Shown: positions 1 through 8,753, counted from the stretch's first letter. The stretch: 17,595 nt of DNA from an uncultured Alistipes sp. (GCA_900546005.1 URBJ01000043.1:1-17595); one strand, 5' to 3'. Notes: a model not told the origin generated them from the letters alone. Numbers and translations: made by a program.

Positions 1-2195
1 ACCTGTCATACATGGCAGGCAACAGCGACTACGACATCAGCAACCGCAATACCACCGGGCGAGGACTCGACATGCGGACCCTGTCGACAGACGACATCGA
101 GCAGGTCGAAATCGTCCGAGGTATCCCTTCCGTCGAATACGGAGATCTGACCAGCGGTCTGGTCAAAATCAAACGCCGCAAAGGAGGCAATACGCTCAAT
201 GCCCGCTTCAAAGCCGATGCCTACGGAAAACTGTTCTACCTCGGCAAAGGTTTCGAATGGAGAAAACAGAACATGACCCTGAACCTCGGCCTCGATTTTC
301 TCGACTCCAGAATAGACCCACGCAACACTTTGGAAAACTACAAACGATTCAACGCCTCGATCCGCTTGTCGAAGAGTTGGAATTACGACTCCGGTTCACT
401 GACCTACGATTCGAATCTCGATTATGGCGGCTCGTTCGACAACATGAAGATCGATCCGGACATCAACTACCACAAGGAGGATAGCTACAAGTCAAGCTAC
501 AACCGTTACGCATGGTCCAATAATCTGACGTGGGAAAACAGGCACACGGGACGCTTTGTCCGGTCCGTCGAGTTGAGCACTTCGGTCAGTCTGCAAAAGG
601 ATGTGATCGACCGGACCCGTTACGTCTCGCTGAACGGGCCCAAACCCACCCCCCCGCTCTCGACCGAAGAGGGGGTGCACGACGGTACCTTCCTGACACC
701 GCAATATGTGGCCCGAGGGGGCGTAGAGAGCAAACCGTTCTATGCTTATGCCAAGTTAGTGGCCCGCTTCGGTATCAGCGGTATCCATGCACGGCACAAC
801 ATAATCCTCGGTACTGATTGGCAAATGAACAAAAATTACGGTGCGGGGCAGATCTACGATCCACTGCATCCGATCTCTCCCGGAATGAGCACGCGTCCCC
901 GTCCCTACTACGACATTCCGGCCGGCCACGACTTGGGACTCTTTGCCGAGGATTACAGTACCGTATCCTTCGGACGCCACAAAATGGAACTGCAAGCCGG
1001 ACTGCGCGCCTCCACCATGCTCAACCTGTCGCAACGTTTCTATCTGCACGGAAAATTCTACTTGGATCCCCGTATCAATCTCCGTTGGTCCTTTCCCAAA
1101 GTCTCTGTGGGCGATCAAAAGATCGCGTTCGAAGTCGGAGGTGGAGCCGGATGGCACACCATGACCCCTTCGCTGAACTACCTTTATCCCAATCCGATAT
1201 ACTCCGACTGGCAACAGCTCAACTACTACCACACCAATCCCGATTACCGCAGACTAAACCTCAAAACCTATCGCATCGACCCGACAAACTATGCTCTTAG
1301 GGCCGCCCGCAACTTCAAGTGGGAGGTACGAGGAGATATCCTGTGGGGAAAATCGGGTCAGGACAACCGATTGACAATAACCTATTTTCGAGAAGACATG
1401 ACCTCGGGATACCGCTCCAGCAGCCGGTTCCACATCGTTCAATACCGACAGTACGACGCCTCCGGCATCGATCCTGAGACACTTACCGCTCCCCCGCAAC
1501 TCGAAGACCTCCCCTACACGGACAAGGTCGCATTCGACACGTACAGTACCACAACCAACGGCAGCCGGTTGTACAAAGAGGGCATCGAGTACCAGTTCGT
1601 CAGTAAACGCATTCCTTCGCTCAAGACCCGTATTACCATCGACGGAGCGTGGTTCAAAACACTGTACAGCGAAAGCGAATCCTACTACTACCGGCCCAGT
1701 GTCAACCTCGGCGGAGAATCGTTACCCTATATGGGACATTACAACGATCCGGAGGGCTATTTACGGAATTCGTTCAACACCCGCTTCATGTTCGACACCT
1801 ATCTCGACAAGCTCAAACTCGGCTTTTCCGTCGCCGTCGAGTGCATGTGGCTCTACACCTCTCAATCGATCCGGCAAACAGGCATCCCCTTCGAGTACAT
1901 CGACCTGAATGGAGAGGCGCACCCGTTCGACACGGAAGAGGCTCTGAACGACGCATACCTGCAATGGCTGATCATCAGCTATTCGGATACCCAATTCCGC
2001 AAAAACATCACCGAACCGTTGAATATCGGCGTCAACCTAAAAGTCACCAAACGGATATTCAAAGAACGGATCCAGCTGGCTCTGTTCGTCGACCAACTCT
2101 TCTCCTACTGGCGGGAGTATGTCAGCAACGGCGTACGAATCCGCCAAACGGGGAAGATGCCCTACTTCGGAATGGAAATCAACTTCAGTTTATAA
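1..2195 (+). CDS. TonB-dependent outer-membrane receptor, 5'-truncated by the window edge
   Basis: This is the C-terminal part of a TonB-dependent receptor, an outer-membrane barrel that imports a bound ligand using TonB energy. The frame is open from base 3, and the ATG at 12 is an internal Met, not a start. About 730 residues are visible. They begin with the end of the plug domain, where the motif IEQVEIVRGIPSVEYGD and the following TSGLVKIK stretch are typical of TonB plugs. A long beta-barrel follows, rich in alternating aromatic residues, and ends in GMEINFSL. The signal peptide, any carboxypeptidase-like domain, the TonB box and the first half of the plug lie upstream of the window. No SusD gene follows. 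The next gene is a DUF4876-type lipoprotein 25 bases downstream, so this is not a canonical SusC. The ligand cannot be read from the sequence. The family call is secure. Confidence 0.9.
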   Translation, partial: LSYMAGNSDYDISNRNTTGRGLDMRTLSTDDIEQVEIVRGIPSVEYGDLTSGLVKIKRRKGGNTLNARFKADAYGKLFYLGKGFEWRKQNMTLNLGLDFLDSRIDPRNTLENYKRFNASIRLSKSWNYDSGSLTYDSNLDYGGSFDNMKIDPDINYHKEDSYKSSYNRYAWSNNLTWENRHTGRFVRSVELSTSVSLQKDVIDRTRYVSLNGPKPTPPLSTEEGVHDGTFLTPQYVARGGVESKPFYAYAKLVARFGISGIHARHNIILGTDWQMNKNYGAGQIYDPLHPISPGMSTRPRPYYDIPAGHDLGLFAEDYSTVSFGRHKMELQAGLRASTMLNLSQRFYLHGKFYLDPRINLRWSFPKVSVGDQKIAFEVGGGAGWHTMTPSLNYLYPNPIYSDWQQLNYYHTNPDYRRLNLKTYRIDPTNYALRAARNFKWEVRGDILWGKSGQDNRLTITYFREDMTSGYRSSSRFHIVQYRQYDASGIDPETLTAPPQLEDLPYTDKVAFDTYSTTTNGSRLYKEGIEYQFVSKRIPSLKTRITIDGAWFKTLYSESESYYYRPSVNLGGESLPYMGHYNDPEGYLRNSFNTRFMFDTYLDKLKLGFSVAVECMWLYTSQSIRQTGIPFEYIDLNGEAHPFDTEEALNDAYLQWLIISYSDTQFRKNITEPLNIGVNLKVTKRIFKERIQLALFVDQLFSYWREYVSNGVRIRQTGKMPYFGMEINFSL

Positions 2196-2220
2196 AATTC
2201 ATTTTAAAAATCAAACGATT

Positions 2221-3459
2221 ATGAAAACATGGATTCATCACCTCGGCGCCATAGCGTTACTGGCTGCCATTGCAACATTTACCTCCTGTAAGGATGACGG
2301 CAACCTCGTCCCGGAGAGCAAAATCACGTGGACCCTTACCTTACCCGGAGGTAGTGGGGACGGCACCCTCTCCGATGCTGTTGCCGTACTGACCAACATC
2401 AATACGAACACCACCTACTCGGGTGCAGTCTCTGCGGTCACCAAAGCTACGGTCGTTACGGTGACGGCAACGGTTCCCGAAGGTCTGTATCGGCTCAGTC
2501 TGGAGGGCAAACTTACCTACACCGCTTCCGACAACTCGACCGTCACCACTTCGGTTCGGGCCTATCAGGAGTCGGTAGCCATCACCGGAGAGAGCTTTTC
2601 GGTTCCCGAAACACAAATGTCCTTCTACTCCCCTTCAGAGGGATTCGTCATCTCCGAGATCTTCTTTACCGGAACGACGACCTCGACCGAAGATGCATAC
2701 GGCAGCGACCAATACATCAAAATCCGCAACAACTCCGACGAAACGCTCTATGCGGATAGTCTGGCCCTGCTGCAATCTGAATTTCTACCCAACAACAAAA
2801 GAGAGTACTCTCCCAACATCATGAGCGACTACTTCTCGGTCAGCTCGGTATTCATGATTCCGGGAACGGGCAAAGACGTTCCTGTAGAACCGGGTCAGGA
2901 GTTGGTAATCGCTGTCTGCGGGATCGACCACCGAGAATACAATCCGCTCTCCTTCGACCTGAGTAAGGCCGACTTCGAAATATTTGATGCCGACGCCAAC
3001 GAGCTTCACCCGGATACCGACGGCCCGGTCGCCAACCTCGACAAATGGTACTCCTCCTCACTCACCATCACATCGTTCCACAACCGCGGTTCCGAGACCT
3101 TCGCTTTGGCCCGAATGCAGGGAACCAAAGAAGATTTTCTACGAGACAACAAATATACGGCAACCTACCTCTTCGTTTTCGGCGACTTCTCAAAGGAGAT
3201 GACCACCGATACCTACAAAGTGCCGAATGCATGGATCGTAGACGCCGTGAACTGTTCACCCCGGGACGAATTTGAGTGGTTAGTCATCGATTCGTCGCTC
3301 GATGCCGGTTGGACATGGTGCGCCGAAAACAACAGCGACGCCAAACGTTTCAATACAGCTGTGGTCCGAAAAACCGCTGCCGGGGGTAGCAAACTGCAGG
3401 ATACCAACAACTCGACCAATGACTTCACTCCGCATGCCACGCCTTCGTTAATGCAATAG
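2221..3459 (+). CDS. DUF4876-type surface lipoprotein
   Basis: A 412-residue predicted lipoprotein. The start at 2221 is chosen because it opens a lipoprotein signal peptide: MKTWIHH, a hydrophobic stretch, then TFTSC with the lipid cysteine at residue 23. A longer reading from 2119 would overlap the receptor gene and bury this signal. The residues after the cysteine (KDDG) resemble the acidic export signal that sends Bacteroidota lipoproteins to the cell surface. The first third looks like an Ig-like beta-sandwich. The middle (ISEIFFTGTTTS, then DQYIKIRNNSDETLYAD) resembles DUF4876 and lamin-tail-like domains. It sits 25 bases after the TonB receptor and 24 before a barrel gene, so it may be the receptor's external partner, occupying the place of SusD without resembling it. 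The family name comes from recall of the pattern. The lipoprotein call is firmer. Confidence 0.72.
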   Translation: MKTWIHHLGAIALLAAIATFTSCKDDGNLVPESKITWTLTLPGGSGDGTLSDAVAVLTNINTNTTYSGAVSAVTKATVVTVTATVPEGLYRLSLEGKLTYTASDNSTVTTSVRAYQESVAITGESFSVPETQMSFYSPSEGFVISEIFFTGTTTSTEDAYGSDQYIKIRNNSDETLYADSLALLQSEFLPNNKREYSPNIMSDYFSVSSVFMIPGTGKDVPVEPGQELVIAVCGIDHREYNPLSFDLSKADFEIFDADANELHPDTDGPVANLDKWYSSSLTITSFHNRGSETFALARMQGTKEDFLRDNKYTATYLFVFGDFSKEMTTDTYKVPNAWIVDAVNCSPRDEFEWLVIDSSLDAGWTWCAENNSDAKRFNTAVVRKTAAGGSKLQDTNNSTNDFTPHATPSLMQ

Positions 3460-3483
3460 ACCATCGCTCTTCATACGTATTAA

Positions 3484-5025
3484 ATGAGTCGCTTCTTCTG
3501 TTTACTCGTCTGCATGGGAGTTTGCTCGTGGACATCCGTTCCGGGTGCAGACCGAGACAGCTCGGCGGTAGCTTCGGCTATCGCCGAGCATCTCTCCCCT
3601 ACGGGACTGCTCTTGCAGGAGATCTATCGGAATCCCGCTGCACAGTATCGACACTATGACCACAATTTGACCCGCATCGAACTCTCCGGATCATACAAAC
3701 AGGAAGAGCATGCCGTCATCGATCAAATCGGACAAGGCTTCCGTTACGCCGCATTCCATGCCGACTCCTATATTCGGCGGGGCAATCATACCATCTGGGG
3801 CAGCGCCGGTTACCGCACAGGTCGCACCATGCACACCGTATGGAACGAAAGTGCCGATTTTGAACTGCTCTACCCCTATGTTTGGGGCGATTCGGTCGGA
3901 GGAAGCCTCTCCTCGGAACGTTACACGTTCGAAGGAGGGTATGCCCGTCGGTTCGGCCGTTGGACATGGGGCATACAGGCCGACTACCGTGCCGAAATCG
4001 AATACCGCACCGTTGACCCGAGACCGAGAAATGTCGTCTCGGACCTCAATCTCTCCACCGGAACTTCGCTTGCCGTTGGCAAACAATACACCGTGGGGCT
4101 GCATATTGAGGCACAGATATACCGGCAGTCGAGCAGCATGCGTTTTCTCGCCCCTTTAGGCGGTCCGAAGGAGTATCAGATGCTCGGCTTAGGCATGTAC
4201 AGTGTCCGATTCTCCACGGGGGGCGACCAAAGCTCCGTATACTACAAAGGTGGCTCCTACGGCATCGGAGTGGAACTGTTCCCGGATGACGGACGAGGAT
4301 GGTTTGCGCTGCTACACTATTCGAGATGGCGCGTCAAACGGATTCTTCCCGATGCTCCCTACCAGAAGCTTCCTCTCACGACTCTGAATGACAGCCGCGC
4401 CGACGTGGAGTTCGGATGGATCCGACACGGGCTCCTCCACCGCTGGGGATTCAAGGCGCATGGAACGCTGGCTAATCGCCGAGGAACAGAGCACATCTAT
4501 GGAGATGCTTCGGGAAGCAGCAACTATCCGCTTTTAGGCTCCGTACAGCAGTACCTCAACAACAGAAATCGAGTCGAAGTGGTGTGTCTGTGGGGCATGG
4601 AACGGCCGAACGGCTGGTCGCTCTACACTGAATGTAACGGGCAATACGCAGCCTTCGAGGCCAGATACCTCGATCCGTCCCGCCGCATGCAATTTTCCAA
4701 GGCGGGAGGAGGAGCCGACGTGATGGTCGGAATCCGAAGAGGGCACGGAATGCTCCGATTTACCTTGTGCGGCAGCTACCTCGCCACCCTCTCATCCGAC
4801 CTGCTCACCACCGGACTGGACCCGGAGAGTGCGATCGGTCAGGCATTACGGGACACCTACGCACGACTCCGATCGGGTCTCCTGCTCTACGGAGTTTCGC
4901 TGCACTGGAGCCACATCTGGCAGTGCAACACAGCCTTTTATGTGGACGGGACGTGGAAACACGGATCCTTTGACGACGGCAACCGTGTCGACTACGCACG
5001 GATTGCTTGCGGAATCGCCTTTTAA
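3484..5025 (+). CDS. Outer-membrane beta-barrel protein, DUF6850-like
   Basis: A 513-residue protein with an N-terminal Sec signal (MSRFFCLLVCMGVCSWTSVPGAD). The rest is rich in beta strands, with many Tyr/Trp/Gly residues alternating with polar ones, and it ends in a terminal phenylalanine (IACGIAF), as outer-membrane barrels do. No plug domain or TonB box is visible, so it is not a second TonB receptor. The arrangement DUF4876 lipoprotein followed by this barrel matches the family usually labelled DUF6850 outer-membrane protein, though the name is recalled and not searched. It lies 24 bases after the lipoprotein and 24 before the ABC ATPase, which suggests co-translation in one operon. It could be a channel or a structural partner of the receptor. 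The function is unknown. Confidence 0.68.
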   Translation: MSRFFCLLVCMGVCSWTSVPGADRDSSAVASAIAEHLSPTGLLLQEIYRNPAAQYRHYDHNLTRIELSGSYKQEEHAVIDQIGQGFRYAAFHADSYIRRGNHTIWGSAGYRTGRTMHTVWNESADFELLYPYVWGDSVGGSLSSERYTFEGGYARRFGRWTWGIQADYRAEIEYRTVDPRPRNVVSDLNLSTGTSLAVGKQYTVGLHIEAQIYRQSSSMRFLAPLGGPKEYQMLGLGMYSVRFSTGGDQSSVYYKGGSYGIGVELFPDDGRGWFALLHYSRWRVKRILPDAPYQKLPLTTLNDSRADVEFGWIRHGLLHRWGFKAHGTLANRRGTEHIYGDASGSSNYPLLGSVQQYLNNRNRVEVVCLWGMERPNGWSLYTECNGQYAAFEARYLDPSRRMQFSKAGGGADVMVGIRRGHGMLRFTLCGSYLATLSSDLLTTGLDPESAIGQALRDTYARLRSGLLLYGVSLHWSHIWQCNTAFYVDGTWKHGSFDDGNRVDYARIACGIAF

Positions 5026-5049
5026 CGAATCAATAACAACCATCGAACT

Positions 5050-5943
5050 ATGGAAGAAAACATCATATCATGCAAGGGGTTGACCCACTACTACGGCAAC
5101 CGCATGATCTACGAAAACTTAAGTTTCAATGTCCCACGAGGACGGATTCTGGGCCTCTTGGGGAAAAACGGCACAGGAAAGACCACAACGATCAACATTC
5201 TGAGCGGCTACCTGAGACCCCGTTCGGGCGAATGCCGAATCTTCGGCGAGGAGATCCAACGGATGGATCCCCTGACGCGGAGAAGGATTGCCCTTCTGAT
5301 CGAAGGACATGTCCAGTATGCCTTTATGACCATCGAAGAGATCGAACGATACTACTCGGCCTTCTATCCGGCATGGAATAGGGAGGCCTATTATGAATTG
5401 ATGCGGAAGCTGAAGGTTGCACCCCGGCAACGTATCTCTCGCATGTCCTGCGGGCAGCGTTCTCAAGTCGCTCTCGGATTGATCCTCGCCCAAAACGCCG
5501 AGCTTCTGGTGCTCGACGACTTTTCGTTGGGACTCGATCCCGGATATCGCCGGCTGTTTATCGAATATTTGAGGGACTATGCCAAAGCCGAGAAAAAAAC
5601 AATCTTTCTCACCTCCCACATCATTCAAGACATGGAACGGCTGATCGACGACTGCATCATCTTGGACTACGGTCGCATCCTGATCCAACAGCCCATCAAG
5701 CAACTACTCGATCAATTTCATCGTTACACCTTCGACCTGAAGGGGAACGAACTTCGAACACTGCCTTCGGATCAGGCGCTACTCAACAGCTCGGTCATCC
5801 GCAACCATGCGGAGACCTACTCCTTTGAAGGGGAACCGTACGTCAGGGGCTGGCTCGAGAGGAACCGCATCGATTTCGACGCCCTGCGTTGCGAAAACTT
5901 GAACCTCGAAGACGCATTTATCGGTCTGACGGGAAAATACTGA
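5050..5943 (+). CDS. ABC transporter ATP-binding protein with non-canonical catalytic residue
   Basis: A 297-residue ABC ATPase, the cytoplasmic engine for the permease encoded next. The Walker A motif is GKNGTGKT (38-45). The signature loop is MSCGQ (132-136) in place of LSGGQ. Walker B is LLVLDD (152-157), followed by the D-loop GLDP (161-164) and the switch histidine in TSH (190). Two positions are unusual: the catalytic Glu after Walker B is Asp157, and the second signature residue set has Cys134 where Gly is normal. The Q-loop position appears to hold Glu85. The C-terminal 90 residues form a small accessory domain seen in many YtrB/CcmA-like ATPases. The gene starts 24 bases after the barrel gene. 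Whether it drives import, export or membrane-protein work cannot be read directly. ABC membership is certain. Confidence 0.93.
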   Translation: MEENIISCKGLTHYYGNRMIYENLSFNVPRGRILGLLGKNGTGKTTTINILSGYLRPRSGECRIFGEEIQRMDPLTRRRIALLIEGHVQYAFMTIEEIERYYSAFYPAWNREAYYELMRKLKVAPRQRISRMSCGQRSQVALGLILAQNAELLVLDDFSLGLDPGYRRLFIEYLRDYAKAEKKTIFLTSHIIQDMERLIDDCIILDYGRILIQQPIKQLLDQFHRYTFDLKGNELRTLPSDQALLNSSVIRNHAETYSFEGEPYVRGWLERNRIDFDALRCENLNLEDAFIGLTGKY

Positions 5944-5989
5944 TCGATCCATCGTTTGCTCTTCATCACACGATCAAATCCATAACGAC

Positions 5990-6661
5990 ATGAAAAAAGC
6001 AATCTTCTACAAAGAGTGGATAAAGACCCATCGATATTTCTGGCTCGCCCTCATTGTTTCGTTGCTCTTTGTGGCCTACGCCATACTGCAGCTACAACGC
6101 GTAATCAACTTCAAGGAGGTGGGTCACCTTTGGGAAATTCTGTTGTCTCGAGACACCGTATTCATCGAGATTCTGACCTATCTTCCCCTCTGTACGGGTA
6201 TGCTGATGGCTTGCGTACAGTTTATCCCCGAGATGCAACAGAAACGACTCAAACTGACCCTGCACCTCCCCTATCCCGAACGCAGAATGATCTTTCTGAT
6301 GCTGCTGGCAGGTCTGCTCCAGATTCTTTTGATCTTCGCGCTGAGCCTTGTCCTGCTGGGTGTATACCTGCAGAGTATCCTCGCACCCGAACTCTCGGGA
6401 CGCATCATGCTTACGGCCATGCCGTGGTATATAGCCGGCATCGCATCCTATCTGCTGACGGCATGGATATGCCTCGAACCCACTTGGAAACGGCGCATCG
6501 TCAATCTGCTGATCGCAACGGGCCTCATCCGGATCTTCTTTCTGTCCGCCGTGCCCCAATCCTACGACTCCTTCTCACCTTGGCTGTTGCTGTTCGCCAT
6601 AGTGACCGCACTGTTCGTACAGCTCTCCGTCGTCCGGTTCAAGGAAGGTTGTCAAGACTAA
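5990..6661 (+). CDS. ABC transporter permease subunit (six predicted membrane helices)
   Basis: A 223-residue integral membrane protein. Hydrophobic stretches at about residues 17-35, 58-79, 100-127, 139-161, 169-187 and 196-214 suggest six helices, with a positively charged N-terminus (MKKAIFYKEWIKTHR) typical of ABC-2-like permeases that begin inside the cell. Between helices 2 and 3 lies a cytoplasmic loop (PEMQQKRLKLTLHLPYPERR) that could contact the ATPase. It follows the ATPase gene by 46 bases and precedes a DUF4857 gene by 25, so it is the natural membrane partner of the ATPase. No specific family is recognised beyond general ABC-2-like topology, and the substrate is unknown. Confidence 0.75.
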   Translation: MKKAIFYKEWIKTHRYFWLALIVSLLFVAYAILQLQRVINFKEVGHLWEILLSRDTVFIEILTYLPLCTGMLMACVQFIPEMQQKRLKLTLHLPYPERRMIFLMLLAGLLQILLIFALSLVLLGVYLQSILAPELSGRIMLTAMPWYIAGIASYLLTAWICLEPTWKRRIVNLLIATGLIRIFFLSAVPQSYDSFSPWLLLFAIVTALFVQLSVVRFKEGCQD

Positions 6662-6686
6662 TCGCTCACATTCTAATCACAAAATC

Positions 6687-7895
6687 ATGATACGTCTCAG
6701 CAAAATACTTTTATATTTCACGGTCGCGTTCCTGTTGGCGTGGCTTTTGCCGTGGTTTTACAACTTTCTCACCACCCGTCCGAACAACACACCCTTTACC
6801 CTGTACAGCTGCATCACCCAAAATTTCGCATCCATCGAGGTTCATCAGGGCAATGTCATACGACGCGACGAAAGCGGCAAGACCTATACGGACAAGGAGT
6901 TCGACAGCATACTGCCCCTGTTCTACTATCGTCAGCTGATGGTCGACGGCCGCAATCCCGACACGCTGTACGGAAAAGCATTGACACCACAGTCGGTTTC
7001 GATACAAAGTTTCATCTTCCGTCACAACCCGTCGGATATCAACAAGGTAAAGCCGAAACTCTACCCGTTGCTGGAATCCATGTCGGGAAGAGTCGATCTG
7101 GAGATGCCGGACGACGTCTTCAGAATCGACAACCGCATCGAGTTCATCGACATGGCGACAAACCGAGTAAACGAGTCGAAAAGCGAACGTTTTACCCGGT
7201 CGTTGATCGACAAGGGTTTTCAGTTTCCGGCCCGATACGTACAGGGCAATCCGACCGTACAAAAAGAGTACGACGAGGGGTACATGCTGATCGACAGCAA
7301 GGGAGAACTGTTCCATCTCAAGCAGGTGAAAGGGCGACCGCACATCAAACACATCGACCTTCCCGATTCGATACAACCGGCCGATCTATTCGTTACCGAA
7401 TTTTCCGATCGCCGATCCTATGCTTTCCTTTCCGACACCCGACACCAATTCTATGTCATCACCAAACCGGAATACGCTCTGCGTAAATTACCGGTCGACT
7501 CTTTCGACCCTCACAGCGAAACGATGTTGATCATTGCCGATCCGCTGAACTGGACGGTCAATATCTCGTCCGACGTGACCGACCGATATTACGCACTCGA
7601 TGCCGAGAGCCATAAACTGGTCGACACGCTGAGTTATCCGATCGCAGAAAAACTCGGCTCGAAAATCGGTCGATGGATCTTCCCTTTCGAACTGACATTC
7701 ACCTCTTACGAGGATGAATATGTCTATCCTCGGATCGACAACATCTCCGCCCGTGCGCTGTGGCTCAATCTGATTCTGGCATCGGTCTACTTTATGTGGA
7801 GACGGAAACGGTTGCGCCTCATCGCAGCAGACACGGCCGGAATCATCGTACTGGGAATCTTCCTGTTTATTCCCCTATGGGTGCTTCGCAGATGA
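6687..7895 (+). CDS. DUF4857-type inner-membrane protein, ABC-associated
   Basis: A 402-residue protein with one N-terminal helix (about residues 7-27), a large soluble middle of roughly 320 residues, and two C-terminal helices (about 353-370 and 380-399). The middle is probably periplasmic. It contains DSKGELFHLKQVKGRPHIKHIDLP and other short strand-turn repeats resembling a beta-propeller-like or sensor domain. The protein matches the pattern I recall as DUF4857, which commonly sits beside ABC ATPase and permease genes in Bacteroidota. It is the last gene of the run and is followed 32 bases later by a strong terminator hairpin. A plausible role is an auxiliary subunit linking the inner-membrane ABC pair to the periplasm or outer-membrane parts. 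That role is inference. Confidence 0.7.
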   Translation: MIRLSKILLYFTVAFLLAWLLPWFYNFLTTRPNNTPFTLYSCITQNFASIEVHQGNVIRRDESGKTYTDKEFDSILPLFYYRQLMVDGRNPDTLYGKALTPQSVSIQSFIFRHNPSDINKVKPKLYPLLESMSGRVDLEMPDDVFRIDNRIEFIDMATNRVNESKSERFTRSLIDKGFQFPARYVQGNPTVQKEYDEGYMLIDSKGELFHLKQVKGRPHIKHIDLPDSIQPADLFVTEFSDRRSYAFLSDTRHQFYVITKPEYALRKLPVDSFDPHSETMLIIADPLNWTVNISSDVTDRYYALDAESHKLVDTLSYPIAEKLGSKIGRWIFPFELTFTSYEDEYVYPRIDNISARALWLNLILASVYFMWRRKRLRLIAADTAGIIVLGIFLFIPLWVLRR

Positions 7896-7927
7896 TTCCT
7901 CCCATGCAAATCTTTTTTGCCACATGC

Positions 7928-7952
7928 AGGGGGCTCGTTGATCGAGCCCCCT
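7928..7952 (+). terminator. Intrinsic terminator of the six-gene run
   Basis: A perfect 10-bp stem (AGGGGGCTCG pairing with CGAGCCCCCT) with a 5-base loop TTGAT lies 32 bases after the stop of the DUF4857 gene. It is followed by the T-rich stretch CTTTCGCTTTAT. The T tract is broken by a few other bases, but the stem is very GC-rich. Confidence 0.85.
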
Positions 7953-8102
7953 CTTTCGCTTTATGCCAAACACAGACAGCACCTTCTAAATCCTACCCTA
8001 ATCGGCGGCGTAAAACCATTCCGCCCGAATAGAACCGAAACCCCGACACTCAGCATGCTGAAGGTGATCTTCCTGCCGTCCCCAAATCCCCTCCCCCCCC
8101 AC

Positions 8103-8138
8103 AAAAAAACGGGCAGATCCAATGACTGAATCTACCCG
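8103..8138 (-). terminator. Intrinsic terminator of the PepSY/lipoprotein operon
   Basis: Bases 8110-8118 (CGGGCAGAT) pair with 8130-8138 (ATCTACCCG) with one C-A mismatch and an 11-base loop. Read on the minus strand, the hairpin is followed by seven T residues (8109-8103). It lies 33 bases beyond the stop of the PepSY gene, so it closes the minus-strand pair. The terminator of the convergent plus-strand run is about 160 bases away. Confidence 0.78.
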
Positions 8139-8171
8139 AAAAACAATTTACATATTCTTATGAAAACCCGT

Positions 8172-8747
8172 CTACATAAGCATTAGAAACAGAACTGGAA
8201 CCAAAATTCCGGCAAGCATTTCGACGCCTCCTCTGCCCCATAATCCTTTGGGGCCCTTGAGCATAATAACTCCAGTCAGGGTGATTACAATCAGCGAGAA
8301 GGCAAAAATATCCGAAAAAAGAGTCCACCAACGACCCGGATTGTAGTGCAGCCGATTCAACGCACTCCACAACGGCCGCTTACGGACCGATTCATATACG
8401 GCCACACCACTCTCCGTATCGACCGTCAACGAAGAGCCCCCCTTCAGAAACACTTTCATTCGGGACTCTTCCGGAAAGTAATGTTTCGTATAGTTGGCTG
8501 CCTCACCCAAGGGCTCGAGAATCGACCGTACGTACTTCTTATCGATTTCACTCCGAGCTGCGGGAAAATCATCGATCCGAAACTCCCGGTTGACAATATC
8601 GTATTCGGCATTGAAATCCCCCTTGTGGTTGAGCAGAAATCCGGAAACTGCATAAATCAGCACAATGCCTGCAAAAAAGAACGACAACTCACGGTGAAGG
8701 TTGCGACTCCACCTTCGAATCGTCGATGACAAACGAGCCAGCTTCAT
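8172..8747 (-). CDS. PepSY-associated transmembrane protein (short form)
   Basis: A 191-residue inner-membrane protein. Helices are visible at about residues 20-39, 143-163 and 174-191, with a periplasmic PepSY-like segment of about 100 residues between the first two (KYVRSILEPLG, then MKVFLKGGSSLTVDTESG). The sequence NLHRE before helix 1, the LLNHKG after it, and RLHYNPGRWW before helix 2 are characteristic of PepSY-TM proteins. His18, His41 and His134 could be heme or metal ligands. It starts 6 bases after the lipoprotein gene and so is co-transcribed with it. PepSY-TM proteins are often linked to iron acquisition or reduction, for example XusC of the Bacteroides xenosiderophore system. 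This copy is short, with three helices only. The family call is good, but the substrate is unknown. Confidence 0.8.
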   Translation of the reverse strand: MKLARLSSTIRRWSRNLHRELSFFFAGIVLIYAVSGFLLNHKGDFNAEYDIVNREFRIDDFPAARSEIDKKYVRSILEPLGEAANYTKHYFPEESRMKVFLKGGSSLTVDTESGVAVYESVRKRPLWSALNRLHYNPGRWWTLFSDIFAFSLIVITLTGVIMLKGPKGLWGRGGVEMLAGILVPVLFLMLM

Positions 8748-8753
8748 CTTTTT

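Noticed and set aside
645..680. A terminator-like GC-rich hairpin within the TonB receptor
   Set aside because: It lies inside a coding frame, has no T tract, and arises from runs of Pro/Thr codons followed by a Gly-Val segment.
756..1232. A 158-codon minus-strand frame inside the TonB receptor
   Set aside because: The receptor barrel on the plus strand is continuous and typical, and this frame has no supporting motif or promoter.
2119..2220. An earlier start for the DUF4876 lipoprotein, overlapping the receptor gene
   Set aside because: It would place 34 extra residues before a clear lipoprotein signal peptide. The start at 2221 fits the signal and the 25-base spacing.
1..3459. Reading the receptor plus lipoprotein as a SusC/SusD pair
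   Set aside because: The lipoprotein shows no SusD-like helical repeats. It is beta-rich with a DUF4876/lamin-tail-like segment.
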